Part shown: positions 43,089 through 52,074 of the stretch, one piece after another
How the letters are laid out: each line of letters starts with the position of its first letter
How positions within the stretch are numbered: the stretch's first letter is position 1
Origin: Flagellimonas profundi
GTDB lineage: Bacteria > Bacteroidota > Bacteroidia > Flavobacteriales > Flavobacteriaceae
Length of the DNA stretch: 64,000 nt
Direction of reading: 5' to 3'
Assembly: GCF_017313275.1 (NCBI RefSeq)
Contig: NZ_JAFLNM010000001.1
Coordinates: 248,001 to 312,000 of the forward strand
The notes under the pieces: model-generated
Seen by the model: only the letters and a program-made list of their open reading frames with translations
Databases searched by the model: none
Told to the model about the DNA's origin: nothing
Translations under genes and position numbers: made by a program

Positions 43089-44657
43089 ATGGTTTCAACA
43101 GACTACCTAGTGATAGGTTCGGGAATTGCCGGATTGTCTTTTGCCCTAAAGATGGCACATAAATTTCCCGACCGTACCGTATGCATCACGACCAAATCCG
43201 ACGCAGGGGATTCCAACACAAAACATGCCCAAGGAGGTATTGCGGCAGTATCCGATTTGGAAACAGACTCTTTTCAAAAACATATATCCGATACCTTGGT
43301 CGCAGGGGATGGACTATGTGATCCCTCTATAGTGGGGATGGTGGTAAGGAGAGGTCCTGAACGAATAAAGGAATTGATGTCTTGTGGTGTTCCTTTTGAT
43401 AAGGGAAAGAATGGTCAATTGGCCTTAGGACGGGAGGGAGGCCATGCAGAATCCCGCATTGTACACCATAAGGACCATACGGGACAAGAGATAGCATCCA
43501 CCCTTTTAGATCAAGTATATGGACGGCACAACATTACAGTCTTTGAGCACCATTTTGCCATAGACCTTATAACGGAGTACCGGATTTATGGAACCAAACC
43601 AAGTAAACCGACTTGTTTTGGAGCTTATATGCTTGACCAAAATACGGGTAAAGTGCGGACCTTTCGAGCAAGGAACACGGTTTTGGCCACTGGTGGGATC
43701 GGAACAATCTATGGTCATACCACAAATCCCTCGGTGGCCACTGGGGATGGTATTGCCATGGCCTACAGGGCAGGGGCGCAGATTCAAGATATGGAGTTTG
43801 TCCAATTTCACCCTACAGTACTTTACGAAGGCAAGGCTGGCCAGTCATTTTTGATCTCGGAGGCCATAAGGGGTTTTGGTGCATATTTAAGAAACCAAAA
43901 AGGACATCGTTTTATGCCCGATTACGATTCAAGAGCGGAGCTTGCACCCCGGGATATTGTTTCCAGAAGTATTGACCAAGAGCTCAAAAAATATGACGAT
44001 CCCTTCGTATATCTGGACTGTACACATCTAAATTCAAAAGCGCTCAGGGTACGGTTTCCCAACATTTATGAAGCATGTCGGAAGCGGCAAATCAAGCTTG
44101 AAACGGATTGGATACCCATTGTTCCAGCCGCACATTACCTCTGTGGTGGCATTATGGTGGATTCAAACGGAAGAACGACCATAACCAATCTTTTTGCCTG
44201 TGGCGAATGCTCCAGGACTGGATTGCACGGGGCCAATAGATTGGCATCCAACTCCTTATTGGAAGCCTTGGTGTATGCCCATAATATTTTTGAGTATTTG
44301 GGATACCAGAAGCTATTTTCACCCTCGGTCGTTATGCCCGAATGGGAGGGTATGGGAGTTGATGCTATCCAGGATGGAAACCCTGTCGGACAATACAGGG
44401 ATCGATTACAGCTACTTATGCAGGATGATGTGGGGATTGTCCGAAGTACCGCGCGTATGCAAAAAGCAATCAAACAATTGGATACGATGTACAGCGAAAT
44501 AGAGGAACTATATCGGACAACAAAAATGAACGTAGCCCTTTGTGAATTGCGGAATATGGTCCATGTGGCCCGTCTCATTGTCGAGCAGTGCCTGAGGAGA
44601 AAGGAAAATAAGGGCGGGTTCTACAATATTGATTTTGAGCTTGTCAGAAATGTTTAA
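43089..44657 (+). CDS. nadB: L-aspartate oxidase
   Basis: A 522-residue FAD protein: YLVIGSGIAGLSFALKMA dinucleotide motif, KHAQGGIAAV, GREGGHAESRIVHHKDHTG, and the catalytic-type segment RAELAPRDIVSRSID, then CGGIMVDSNGRTT and HGANRLASNSLLEALVY. It oxidises L-aspartate to iminoaspartate for NadA, using O2 or fumarate, so it can work without oxygen. Cotranscribed with nadA. Confidence 0.94.
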   Translation: MVSTDYLVIGSGIAGLSFALKMAHKFPDRTVCITTKSDAGDSNTKHAQGGIAAVSDLETDSFQKHISDTLVAGDGLCDPSIVGMVVRRGPERIKELMSCGVPFDKGKNGQLALGREGGHAESRIVHHKDHTGQEIASTLLDQVYGRHNITVFEHHFAIDLITEYRIYGTKPSKPTCFGAYMLDQNTGKVRTFRARNTVLATGGIGTIYGHTTNPSVATGDGIAMAYRAGAQIQDMEFVQFHPTVLYEGKAGQSFLISEAIRGFGAYLRNQKGHRFMPDYDSRAELAPRDIVSRSIDQELKKYDDPFVYLDCTHLNSKALRVRFPNIYEACRKRQIKLETDWIPIVPAAHYLCGGIMVDSNGRTTITNLFACGECSRTGLHGANRLASNSLLEALVYAHNIFEYLGYQKLFSPSVVMPEWEGMGVDAIQDGNPVGQYRDRLQLLMQDDVGIVRSTARMQKAIKQLDTMYSEIEELYRTTKMNVALCELRNMVHVARLIVEQCLRRKENKGGFYNIDFELVRNV

Positions 44658-44677
44658 AAACTAAATATGGTAATTAT

Positions 44678-45286
44678 ATGTCACAAAATGTAAAAAATAT
44701 GATTCAAGGCGGAATCGAAAATGGGATGGATTATATTGAATATGTCACCATGCTGAACGTCCTAGTCGCAAAGGGAAAAACCACCGGGTCAGAACAGAGT
44801 GAGCAACGGATCGCCAACACCAAATTAAACGCATCCAGGATACGAAGGATAGATAAAAAGGTATCCATTGCAGAGGACCAACTGAAGGTGTTCCAGAACA
44901 TTTCCGAAAAACAGGTTTGGTTGGTACTGTTGGAGAGTTGGTGCTCGGATGGTGCACAAGCTATACCTGTTTTCAACAAGTTGGCCAAATCGACCCCGAA
45001 CATTGAGTTGAAAATTATCATGAGGGATGAGAACCCAAAACTCATGGATCGTTTTCTAACCAACGGGACACGCTCCATTCCCAAACTCCTTGTATCGAAC
45101 GAGGAGGGTGATCTATTGCATATTTGGGGACCGAGACCTGAAGTGGCCGCTAAGATGGTCGAAGCGTATAAAGAACAATATGGGAAAGTGGATGAAAAGT
45201 TTAAAAGGGAGCTACAGATCTGGTATAATAAAGACGGTGGCAAAACCATAGTGGACGAACTTATCAGGATGGTAAGTCCACTATGA
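44678..45286 (+). CDS. Thioredoxin-family protein with single-cysteine SWCSDG motif
   Basis: A 202-residue cytoplasmic protein with a thioredoxin fold at about 65-175. The active-site loop reads ESWCSDGAQ, keeping only the first cysteine of CxxC; TRSIPKLLV supplies the cis-Pro. An N-terminal helical region (about 1-60) and a C-terminal helix (FKRELQIWYN) flank it. Such Thioredoxin_9-like proteins are common in Bacteroidota; the function is not established. It follows nadB by 20 bases. Confidence 0.78.
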   Translation: MSQNVKNMIQGGIENGMDYIEYVTMLNVLVAKGKTTGSEQSEQRIANTKLNASRIRRIDKKVSIAEDQLKVFQNISEKQVWLVLLESWCSDGAQAIPVFNKLAKSTPNIELKIIMRDENPKLMDRFLTNGTRSIPKLLVSNEEGDLLHIWGPRPEVAAKMVEAYKEQYGKVDEKFKRELQIWYNKDGGKTIVDELIRMVSPL

Positions 45287-45383
45287 TATCAGTGCTGGTA
45301 ATTTGGGCAAAAGACAGCAAGGCATTGACATCTAAAACCCAGCTCCTTTGTCTGGCTTCAATAGGGGCAAGGTTGAAAAAGCA

Positions 45384-47195
45384 TCATTGACGTGCCATTT
45401 CCTTCAAATGAAGCATATGGTCTGATATGCCATCCAGAATTGATTTGAAATCCACCAAAACCCTTAATGTTTGCGAGTTGTTGTAAAGGTCCTTGTTTGC
45501 CCTTCCAAATAGGTTTTGATAATAAGAAATCCCTTCGTGCAAATTATCGGTAAAATTGGATAAGTAAGTTATTTCCTTGTCCGTTATGGGCCCCGTTACT
45601 TCCGCGATCTTATCTTTTAGAAAATCCACATAAATTTTAAGTTCCTTGATGAACATATGGGGCCGATCGGTTCTCTTGATCAAGTTGGATTTCCCGTATA
45701 TATGTTGCATCATTTCCTTAAGGCTGGCAATTTTTGAAAAATAGGCCATGTTCGGTCCTGGACAAATGGAAACACCATTCCCTTCGGTCTTGGTATCCAA
45801 CCCATGCTTTATTAGGGCTGAAGTACCCAGTCCCACACATGCACATGATTTCTCGACAATTTTATCATAGGCCCGTTGGTATGTTTCTGGGGGAAGGTTC
45901 TTGTTGTCCAATTCCTGTATTTTTAAATGTTGGTATTGTCGTGATGCCGTACATATACCTTCATTGGTGAATTCCTTGTTCATGGCCACGTATTTTTTTG
46001 GACAGGCACTACCAGGTCTGTTCTTATGTATGTTCGCCTTTTTTTCCAAATCTTTGGTATTTCCCCTAAGGCTATTGAAGGGAACGCCCAAAGGAGAGAT
46101 ATCGCTCAAGTAAAGGTCTTTCTCTTTGGCCTGTGCCAATTTGGTCAAGGTCGTGTCGTCCACCGTTGTAGCTTCGGGTACCAAAAGAAAGGGGGATCCC
46201 CAGCCCACGGAATCCAATTTGTAGTGTTCCAACAGAAAATCATGTTCTTCCGAGGTTCCCACCCCACCTTGGGCACTGACCTTAACGGGTAAGATAAATT
46301 GTGGAACATGTCGCTTTCTATGTGAAAGTGCACGAACCAGTATATTGTGGATTTCCGATACCAGGTCTTCTTTATTGTCTCGAAATTGTGCCAATATAGG
46401 TCCCATGAGATGACCATCTGTGGCAAAGGCATGTCCGCCACAGTTCAATCCCGATTCTATTCTATATTCCGATACCCATAACCCTTTCTTTGCAAGGAAC
46501 TTTCCCTGGATCAATGCCGATCTGTAATCACTGACCTTAAGGATTATTTTCTTTTTTATATTCCCGTTTTCATCTGGATAAAAATCATCAAATTCCTCGA
46601 TATATCCGTACAATCTGGGATTCATGCCCGCCGAAAAGATGACCGAGGAGCTAAGGGTGCTATTTGCATACCCCCTTAGGGCTGCATGGGCATCATTGTA
46701 CTTGTTGGATAATGGTATTTTTTTACGATAATTCCCCTTATCCAATTTGGTCATGATGTTGACCTCGATACTGCCCATGGAAAGATTGGTATCAAGAAAT
46801 GCTTGAAGAGCGGCCCTATGATTGTTTTTTTTGGTCAATTCGATAAACCGTTGCTTTAGCACTGAAGTGTCGGGCAACATATCGAAATATTGTTTTAAAC
46901 CTTCGCCATAACCGTTTGTGACATCCTTAAGTTGTTCAAATCTTTTTTCTGCCAGTTCCTTAATAAGATTGAGATATGAGGTGATTCTTTTGGCCCTGAA
47001 ATCTTTGGTGTTCTCATTGATTTCATGGTAGGGCATTTCAAACTTTTTGCAATATGCCTTTCTCAGTTTTTCCAAAAGGATGTCATCGACCAATGAAATG
47101 GCCGAGTCTATGCCCAAATGTGAAACTTTCAATGGTGTATCAATGGTGAATGCAATTCCCATGACAGGAATATGGAAGGAGTGTGGTGTTGTCAT
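45384..47195 (-). CDS. Large uncharacterised protein, TIM-barrel (nitronate monooxygenase/FabK-like) with cysteine-rich region
   Basis: A 603-residue soluble protein that I cannot place in a named family. The N-terminus (PVMGIAFTIDTPLKVSHLGID) reads like the opening strand of a flavin TIM barrel. GGHAFATDGH (about 253-262), SAQGGVGTSEEHDFLLEH (about 307-324) and VGWGSPFLLVPEAT (about 330-343) resemble the phosphate-binding end of 2-nitropropane dioxygenase/FabK enzymes. Cysteines at about 398, 415, 451, 453 and 478 could bind a cluster. The C-terminal ~120 residues are helical. It sits next to anaerobic ribonucleotide reductase on the same strand. A redox flavoenzyme is the best guess; substrate unknown. 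Confidence 0.6.
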   Translation of the reverse strand: MTTPHSFHIPVMGIAFTIDTPLKVSHLGIDSAISLVDDILLEKLRKAYCKKFEMPYHEINENTKDFRAKRITSYLNLIKELAEKRFEQLKDVTNGYGEGLKQYFDMLPDTSVLKQRFIELTKKNNHRAALQAFLDTNLSMGSIEVNIMTKLDKGNYRKKIPLSNKYNDAHAALRGYANSTLSSSVIFSAGMNPRLYGYIEEFDDFYPDENGNIKKKIILKVSDYRSALIQGKFLAKKGLWVSEYRIESGLNCGGHAFATDGHLMGPILAQFRDNKEDLVSEIHNILVRALSHRKRHVPQFILPVKVSAQGGVGTSEEHDFLLEHYKLDSVGWGSPFLLVPEATTVDDTTLTKLAQAKEKDLYLSDISPLGVPFNSLRGNTKDLEKKANIHKNRPGSACPKKYVAMNKEFTNEGICTASRQYQHLKIQELDNKNLPPETYQRAYDKIVEKSCACVGLGTSALIKHGLDTKTEGNGVSICPGPNMAYFSKIASLKEMMQHIYGKSNLIKRTDRPHMFIKELKIYVDFLKDKIAEVTGPITDKEITYLSNFTDNLHEGISYYQNLFGRANKDLYNNSQTLRVLVDFKSILDGISDHMLHLKEMARQ

Positions 47196-47367
47196 ATGGA
47201 TGTATTTGATCGTATGTGGTGTCCTTTTAATGTTGATCTAATAGGCCCCGGCATTTGATTATGTTGATTGGTGTGAACCTGGGGCGAGAACGTCCCAATA
47301 TATTGCCGCTGTAATAGCAATGTCATCATATATCAAAATATGGGGCAATTGAAAGGACCACTACATT

Positions 47368-49221
47368 TTACTGATTCATTGCTTCTTGTGTTCTTAGTTT
47401 ATCGGACAGCATATCCGCCCTTTTATTTGATAAGGAACGACTGGCCTGTTGTAAATGGTAATGTCGCAGTCCATGCTCTTTTTGTCTTCCGGAACTGAAG
47501 TTGGAGACGCGTTTGAGATAACCGATAACCCGGGTGGCGTGGTCCACGTTGCTCGAATGACAGTCACTGCATTCAAAAAGTGTTTTCTTGTCAATATGGG
47601 AACAATCATTACAAATGGTGATGCGGATATTGAAACAAAAATAATTGCATCCTGCCTTAGCGGTGGCATGGATCAATTTTTTAAAACCTTCCCGGTTCGG
47701 GGCCTCTTCCAGGTTCAGGTGCAGTGCCGATCCCCCATCCAGATATTGTATGGTTTCGGAACCATGTAATATGATTTTGTCCAACGCATTTATACTCTCG
47801 TCCTCAACAATATAAAAGTACGAGTTATAACAGTCCCTGGGCACGAAAAAGCCGTCTTCACGATCCCATTTCGCATTTTTCACGCCCAGGTTTTCCGCAG
47901 GGACAAATTCCGTATTGAACATATAGCCATAGTGTTCACGGGCTTGCCTGTTTTCTTGATAGATATTTTTGAGGTGGTGGTTTACAAATTCCTTATAGTC
48001 ATCGTTGTTGCCCACTTTTATTCCTTGGCTTTCTGCAGCTTCGGCCATACCGTTGATTCCAATGGTAAGGAATTGTTTGTCCAAGGAAATTAGACCGGCA
48101 TGGTACACGGGCAACATACCGGCTTTTTTATACTCATCTATCAATTTTCTAAAGGCCACCTGATATTTATGTACTTTTCGGACTTCTTTTACGATATCCG
48201 CCCCTTGTTGAATCAATCGGTTCATGTTCAAAGTGATGACGTTGATCGATCCCGTGGCAACCCCACCGGCACCCAAGGAATAACTAAAGGTATGGTCGCT
48301 GATTTCGTTTCGTAAACGACAGCAGGACGCCAAACTATCGGCATTTTCGGATTGGTATATGAAAAATGAGTTTCCATTGCTCAGTTCCCTTGCACACATT
48401 TCGGTGAATTCCGAATCGACCGGGGCACCGTCCTTGGTCAACATGGCCGCGGTCACCACGGGAAAGGTCAAAATGGCCTTGGTACGTTCCTCGTTGAACC
48501 ATTCCATAAAAAAGGCTTGCAGTTTTTTTAAACTCTCCCATTGGGGTCGTCCCATTTCCGGGAATATAAAATCCCCGAACATACTGTCAAAATAAGGTTT
48601 GTCATAAAGGGAAATGTTCCAGAAAACGGATTGGTATCCCCGTGCCGCTGCAGGTTGATTGATAGCATAAACCACATGTTGCAAATGGTTGGCAATACTG
48701 GTTTTATGGGTTTTTAGGTAATCAGGTCCATAGTCTTTTGAAGCAAAATAATCGAAGTACATCAAAAATTCAACCGTGGCCAAAGCCCCAGCAAACTGAG
48801 AGCTTACGGCAAAAACCAAATTGACAAATTCGCCACAAAAACTCTCCAAATGTTTAGGGGCCCTACTTTCACCACCTAGCTTGGTAAGTCCGTCCAACAA
48901 GAAGGGGTACATGCTAATGGATGCACAATAGGGCTTAAGGGAAGTTTCATCGTGCACATATATTTCATGGGATTCAATTTGACGGACATACTCTTCTGCC
49001 AGGTCATCGCCGAACAATGAGGATATCTTTTGTTGTATCAGGGCCCGGTTCACCTGTATATTGATGTCCTTGTTGAGTTCCGCCTCCATGGTGGCGATAT
49101 TTTTGGAAGTCACATTGGCATTGGCATCTACCTTCGAACCATTGGCGGCGTTGCTGGAGTGAAGATAGTGGTCGATAAACGAGATTTTTTCTGCGATTTG
49201 TGCCTTGGTGAGTCGTATCAT
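47368..49221 (-). CDS. nrdD: Anaerobic ribonucleoside-triphosphate reductase, no ATP-cone
   Basis: A 617-residue class III reductase. Substrate-domain segments include GGSALHLNLEEAPN and YMFNTEFVPAENLGVKNAKWD. The C-terminal Zn site has CNDC and CSDC, and the glycyl-radical loop is RVIGYL. About 95 residues shorter than E. coli NrdD: the N-terminal ATP-cone is missing, so the usual dATP feedback site is absent. It makes dNTPs without oxygen using formate or a thiol reductant. nrdG lies just upstream in the same unit. Confidence 0.93.
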   Translation of the reverse strand: MIRLTKAQIAEKISFIDHYLHSSNAANGSKVDANANVTSKNIATMEAELNKDINIQVNRALIQQKISSLFGDDLAEEYVRQIESHEIYVHDETSLKPYCASISMYPFLLDGLTKLGGESRAPKHLESFCGEFVNLVFAVSSQFAGALATVEFLMYFDYFASKDYGPDYLKTHKTSIANHLQHVVYAINQPAAARGYQSVFWNISLYDKPYFDSMFGDFIFPEMGRPQWESLKKLQAFFMEWFNEERTKAILTFPVVTAAMLTKDGAPVDSEFTEMCARELSNGNSFFIYQSENADSLASCCRLRNEISDHTFSYSLGAGGVATGSINVITLNMNRLIQQGADIVKEVRKVHKYQVAFRKLIDEYKKAGMLPVYHAGLISLDKQFLTIGINGMAEAAESQGIKVGNNDDYKEFVNHHLKNIYQENRQAREHYGYMFNTEFVPAENLGVKNAKWDREDGFFVPRDCYNSYFYIVEDESINALDKIILHGSETIQYLDGGSALHLNLEEAPNREGFKKLIHATAKAGCNYFCFNIRITICNDCSHIDKKTLFECSDCHSSNVDHATRVIGYLKRVSNFSSGRQKEHGLRHYHLQQASRSLSNKRADMLSDKLRTQEAMNQ

Positions 49222-49227
49222 AAGGAA

Positions 49228-49677
49228 TTATTTAGAGATGAATAAATGATTGAGTATTGTATTGGTCCGTAGATCAAGGAAAACCTGATTGGTACGCTTA
49301 CTTTCCAACCCGCCCCGGGAGGGGTCCCACTTTCCCGTTTTAAGAAAGGTCAGGTGATTGCATATATGTGATGATATTTTCTCTTGACCCGTATAAAGAC
49401 AGGTTTTGTAGCCTTGGTCTTGAGCATGTTGAAGGTATTCGGTCAAGATGCGATGGTGCCATTCGCCCCCCATAAAAACGACACAGGTGGCAAAACCGAC
49501 ATATTGGTTCAAAAGGGCTTTAAAATATTCAGGGGTCAGCTCATGCCCATTTCCTTCCTTCCATAAAAAAGGGGAATGACAGCCATGACATCGAAGCGGA
49601 CATCCCGAAATCGAAAAACAAAGGCTGATTTCACCGGGAACTTCTTGGAGTACTACCTGAAAGTCATGATAAAACAT
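49228..49677 (-). CDS. nrdG: Anaerobic ribonucleotide reductase activating enzyme
   Basis: A 149-residue radical SAM protein with the CxxxCxxC cluster motif (Cys26, Cys30, Cys33 in GCPLRCHGCH) and VVFMGGEW for SAM binding. It uses a 4Fe-4S cluster and SAM to make the glycyl radical on NrdD. It is upstream of nrdD with a six-base gap; the order nrdG-nrdD is inverted compared with E. coli. Confidence 0.92.
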   Translation of the reverse strand: MFYHDFQVVLQEVPGEISLCFSISGCPLRCHGCHSPFLWKEGNGHELTPEYFKALLNQYVGFATCVVFMGGEWHHRILTEYLQHAQDQGYKTCLYTGQEKISSHICNHLTFLKTGKWDPSRGGLESKRTNQVFLDLRTNTILNHLFISK

Positions 49678-49696
49678 AAAGAAAGCGATTGATTTT

Positions 49697-49791
49697 TTGT
49701 CCGTTATAAAATTAGGACAAGGGTTTTTCGGATAACAGGGACACTGTAAAAGTTATAAAAAGACTTATTAACAATAAAATGACCTTTTTAT
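49697..49791 (-). promoter_or_regulatory. nrdG upstream region with shared 15-mer and TTGTCC/GGACAA repeat
   Basis: TTGTCC (49697-49702) and GGACAA (49715-49720) form an inverted pair 20 bases before the nrdG start. Further up, 49777-49791 read on the minus strand is ATAAAAAGGTCATTT, identical to a segment upstream of the NO reductase gene. It is overlapped by an AAATGA...TCATTT inverted repeat. Confidence 0.45.
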
Positions 49792-49938
49792 CATTTAATT
49801 ATTAAAAACGAAATATATGCTGAAGTCTTATTGATCGGTTCCTCGTGCCGTGCAAGGAGAGGAACATCACACAACCTTCCCCTGATGTAAGGCATGCAGG
49901 TTTTAATCAGGGCAGATTGTGCCATGTTTACGGAGAAA

Positions 49939-50226
49939 CTAAATGATATGGAATAGAATGACCATGGTATTGAATACAATACTTAGTATCAAAAGGTTAA
50001 AAGTGGTCAAAGGTTTCAATTGGGCAAGTACGGCACCGTTAAAGGCCATACAGAGTATGGTGACCAAAAAGAGCAAGATCATTTTTAAGACCATGTCCAT
50101 ACTGCCCATCAACAGTACCATGGCAGCAGCGGAGCCCAAGCAGCTCTGACCAATGATGGCAATGGTCGAATAACCCAATTGATTTTTTTTGAATTCATGG
50201 TACCCTCTGTCGTATATTTTTTTCAT
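49939..50226 (-). CDS. Small membrane protein in the haemerythrin/RIC group
   Basis: About 95 residues started at MKKIYDRGYHEFKKNQLGYS (50226), just after the haemerythrin stop; an upstream in-frame ATG at 50286 would overlap that gene. Three hydrophobic helices follow (CLGSAAAMVLLMGSMDMVL, ILLFLVTILCMAFNGAVLA, FNLLILSIVFNTMVILF). No family is recognised, and the function is unknown. Its place after two di-iron protein genes suggests a link to NO or oxygen stress. Confidence 0.65.
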   Translation of the reverse strand: MKKIYDRGYHEFKKNQLGYSTIAIIGQSCLGSAAAMVLLMGSMDMVLKMILLFLVTILCMAFNGAVLAQLKPLTTFNLLILSIVFNTMVILFHII

Positions 50227-50242
50227 TGCACTTGCTTTGTAT

Positions 50243-50704
50243 TTATTCCCAGAAAGGGTCCCTGAGATTGTCGTTGAATTTTTCATTACTGTGTTGTTTT
50301 TCTATGATATCCAATTGCTTTTTATTGGCCATTTCTTGAACATGGTTGAAAAGCTGTCTTTCCTCGAATCGAATATGTTGTTCCAATGTTTCTTCGATTT
50401 GTCCCAAAGTTTTCATGTCCGCCGTGGTCGATGTGAACAAGCGGATCAATCTTCTGTGATCGGAAAGTGCCTTTTTCACCCATGGATGATCGTTACCCAC
50501 TATGGGGAAGATATATGTTTCCTCGAGTTCGAAATGAGGAACCAAATAGGTCTCATAAAACCAGTCTACATAATCCTTGATACGTTCCATGGGAACATTT
50601 TTAGACAGTCCGGTCCTAATTTTCCAACAAAGGAGCAAACCGTGATGATGCTCACGGCTTACTCCCTGAAGAGCACTATGTCGTTTGATAGGAGTACGCC
50701 CCAT
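50243..50704 (-). CDS. Haemerythrin-domain protein
   Basis: A 153-residue four-helix di-iron protein: SREHHHGLLLCWKIRTG on helix 1, VPHFELEETYIFPI with His-x-x-x-Glu on helix 2, LSDHRRLIRLF on helix 3 and LEQHIRFEERQLFNHV on helix 4, supplying the expected His/Glu ligands. It binds O2 or NO, or protects iron centres. It follows the RIC gene by seven bases. Confidence 0.85.
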   Translation of the reverse strand: MGRTPIKRHSALQGVSREHHHGLLLCWKIRTGLSKNVPMERIKDYVDWFYETYLVPHFELEETYIFPIVGNDHPWVKKALSDHRRLIRLFTSTTADMKTLGQIEETLEQHIRFEERQLFNHVQEMANKKQLDIIEKQHSNEKFNDNLRDPFWE

Positions 50705-50711
50705 ATATGAA

Positions 50712-51440
50712 TCAATGGTTCTTCAATGTGTTTTCCAGTTTTTCGGATTTTGGAAAAAGAATATTGTTCTCCAAATGGATATGACGATGTAGGTCGTCCT
50801 CAAATTCCTGTAATAGGGAGAATGCTACCCGATAGGTATTGCAGGCATCCTCTGGAGGGGTATAATCATTGCTCAATTTTGCAATGGTACGGAATCGCTC
50901 CCCTTCATTGTCATGTTCTTCCATCATCATTTGGATGGGGTTGCTTACCGAGCCAAAATGGGGTTTCTCCAAGGCTTCGGACCCTGTTGGCCCAGCTACC
51001 ATCTTTCGGATATAGGGAAACAGGACCAATTCTTCTTTTTTCATGTGCATGCTCAGTTCCCCGGCCGAGGTATTGAATTGTTCAAAGATGTCAAAGAGTT
51101 CAGGGTGACGTTCACCATGTACCCTGCAAAGTTTGTTCAGGTACTGTTTTAGTACGGGAATTTGCTTTTCGACATAACGATGATGCGTTTTTTCGATATA
51201 GTCGATCAAAAGGTCCAATGGCCATGTCTTAAAATCAGGTAGGTTTTCCTGTCCATTGGACCTAACCGCTTCAAGTTCCTCCGAAATAGCTTCCAGGTTC
51301 AATCCTTTCTTAGTGGCAACTTCGGTCAAGGTCCTATTGCCTTTACAGCAAAAGTCTATTTTATGTGCTTTAAATACTTGAGCTGTCCTGTAATCCTCAG
51401 CGACAAGCTGTCCAATTGATTTTTCCAATGTATCATTCAT
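50712..51440 (-). CDS. ric: Iron-sulfur cluster repair di-iron protein (RIC/ScdA/YtfE)
   Basis: A 242-residue RIC protein. The N-terminal ScdA_N domain has VFKAHKIDFCCKGNRTL (Cys31-Cys32), and a haemerythrin-like domain follows with HHRYVEKQIP, HMKKEELVLFPYI, EEHDNEGERF and HIHLENNILFP. RIC repairs Fe-S clusters damaged by NO or peroxide. A palindrome AGGACA-AAAA-TGTCCT lies 20 bases before the start, fitting control by an NO-sensing Rrf2 regulator; one is encoded just upstream. Confidence 0.92.
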   Translation of the reverse strand: MNDTLEKSIGQLVAEDYRTAQVFKAHKIDFCCKGNRTLTEVATKKGLNLEAISEELEAVRSNGQENLPDFKTWPLDLLIDYIEKTHHRYVEKQIPVLKQYLNKLCRVHGERHPELFDIFEQFNTSAGELSMHMKKEELVLFPYIRKMVAGPTGSEALEKPHFGSVSNPIQMMMEEHDNEGERFRTIAKLSNDYTPPEDACNTYRVAFSLLQEFEDDLHRHIHLENNILFPKSEKLENTLKNH

Positions 51441-51459
51441 AGTAACTGATTTTATAAAT

Positions 51460-51475
51460 AGGACAAAAATGTCCT
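51460..51475. promoter_or_regulatory. Perfect palindrome before RIC
   Basis: AGGACA-AAAA-TGTCCT, with perfect 6-base arms, 20 bases before the RIC start. It resembles AGGATAAAATAGTCCT at 51972 and AGGATAAATTTGTCC at 37727. Confidence 0.6.
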
Positions 51476-51493
51476 TTATTAATGTAAATTTTT

Positions 51494-51931
51494 TTATCTC
51501 TTCAAATAGGTCAATCCCACTTCCAAGCCAGTGGCCAGTTCAAACAAACTCGTACTTATAAGCATTGTCCTGAGATTGGAACGGATATCGACGAACTTGT
51601 CATGGAGGGGACAGGGCTTCTGGGCATTACACTCCTTAAGTCCCAGTCCGCATCCCGTGTATATTTTATCTCCGTCAATGGCCTTGACGATCATGCTCAA
51701 TTTTACCGTATCCATATTCTCTCTATCGATTTCAAATCCACCGGTAGGCCCTTTTACGGAATGCACGATGTTGTTTCTGTTGAGCTGTTGCAGAATCTTT
51801 GCTGTAAAGGCGATAGGGGAATCTATTTCCTCCGCTATTTCGGAGACACTTACACGTCTACCGTCCAAAGATTGCAACGCAATATAGACCGCTGCACGTA
51901 TACCGTATTCACAAGCTTTGGAAAACATCAT
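51494..51931 (-). CDS. Rrf2-family regulator 2 (NsrR-like)
   Basis: A 145-residue Rrf2 protein: FSKACEYGIRAAVYIALQS, the recognition region and KGPTGGFEI wing, then C-x6-C-x5-C (CGLGLKECNAQKPC). It lies immediately before RIC and haemerythrin on the same strand, and an AGGA...TCCT element is 41 bases before it. That makes it the best candidate NO sensor for the island and probably autoregulated. Which of the three Rrf2 proteins reads the palindromes cannot be told from sequence. Confidence 0.88.
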   Translation of the reverse strand: MMFSKACEYGIRAAVYIALQSLDGRRVSVSEIAEEIDSPIAFTAKILQQLNRNNIVHSVKGPTGGFEIDRENMDTVKLSMIVKAIDGDKIYTGCGLGLKECNAQKPCPLHDKFVDIRSNLRTMLISTSLFELATGLEVGLTYLKR

Positions 51932-51971
51932 AGCGTTTTGATTTATTTACAAAGATACTATAAATTTAAAT

Positions 51972-51987
51972 AGGATAAAATAGTCCT
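51972..51987. promoter_or_regulatory. AGGATAAAATAGTCCT element before Rrf2-2
   Basis: Same length and outer bases as the palindrome before RIC, followed by TTTATTA in both. On the minus strand TATCTTTG (51957-51950) between it and the gene is a plausible -7 element. Confidence 0.5.
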
Positions 51988-52074
51988 TTATTATTTTTTC
52001 AAATAAATTCGTCCCATTGAAAAAGACAAATATATATCATCGCAGGTTTGGAACATATCCTGAATGCCAAAGCA

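Noticed and set aside
44731-45249. Minus-strand open frame inside the thioredoxin-like gene.
   Set aside because: Ser/Cys/Phe-rich antisense product with no family resemblance; the plus-strand gene has the thioredoxin fold and follows nadB.
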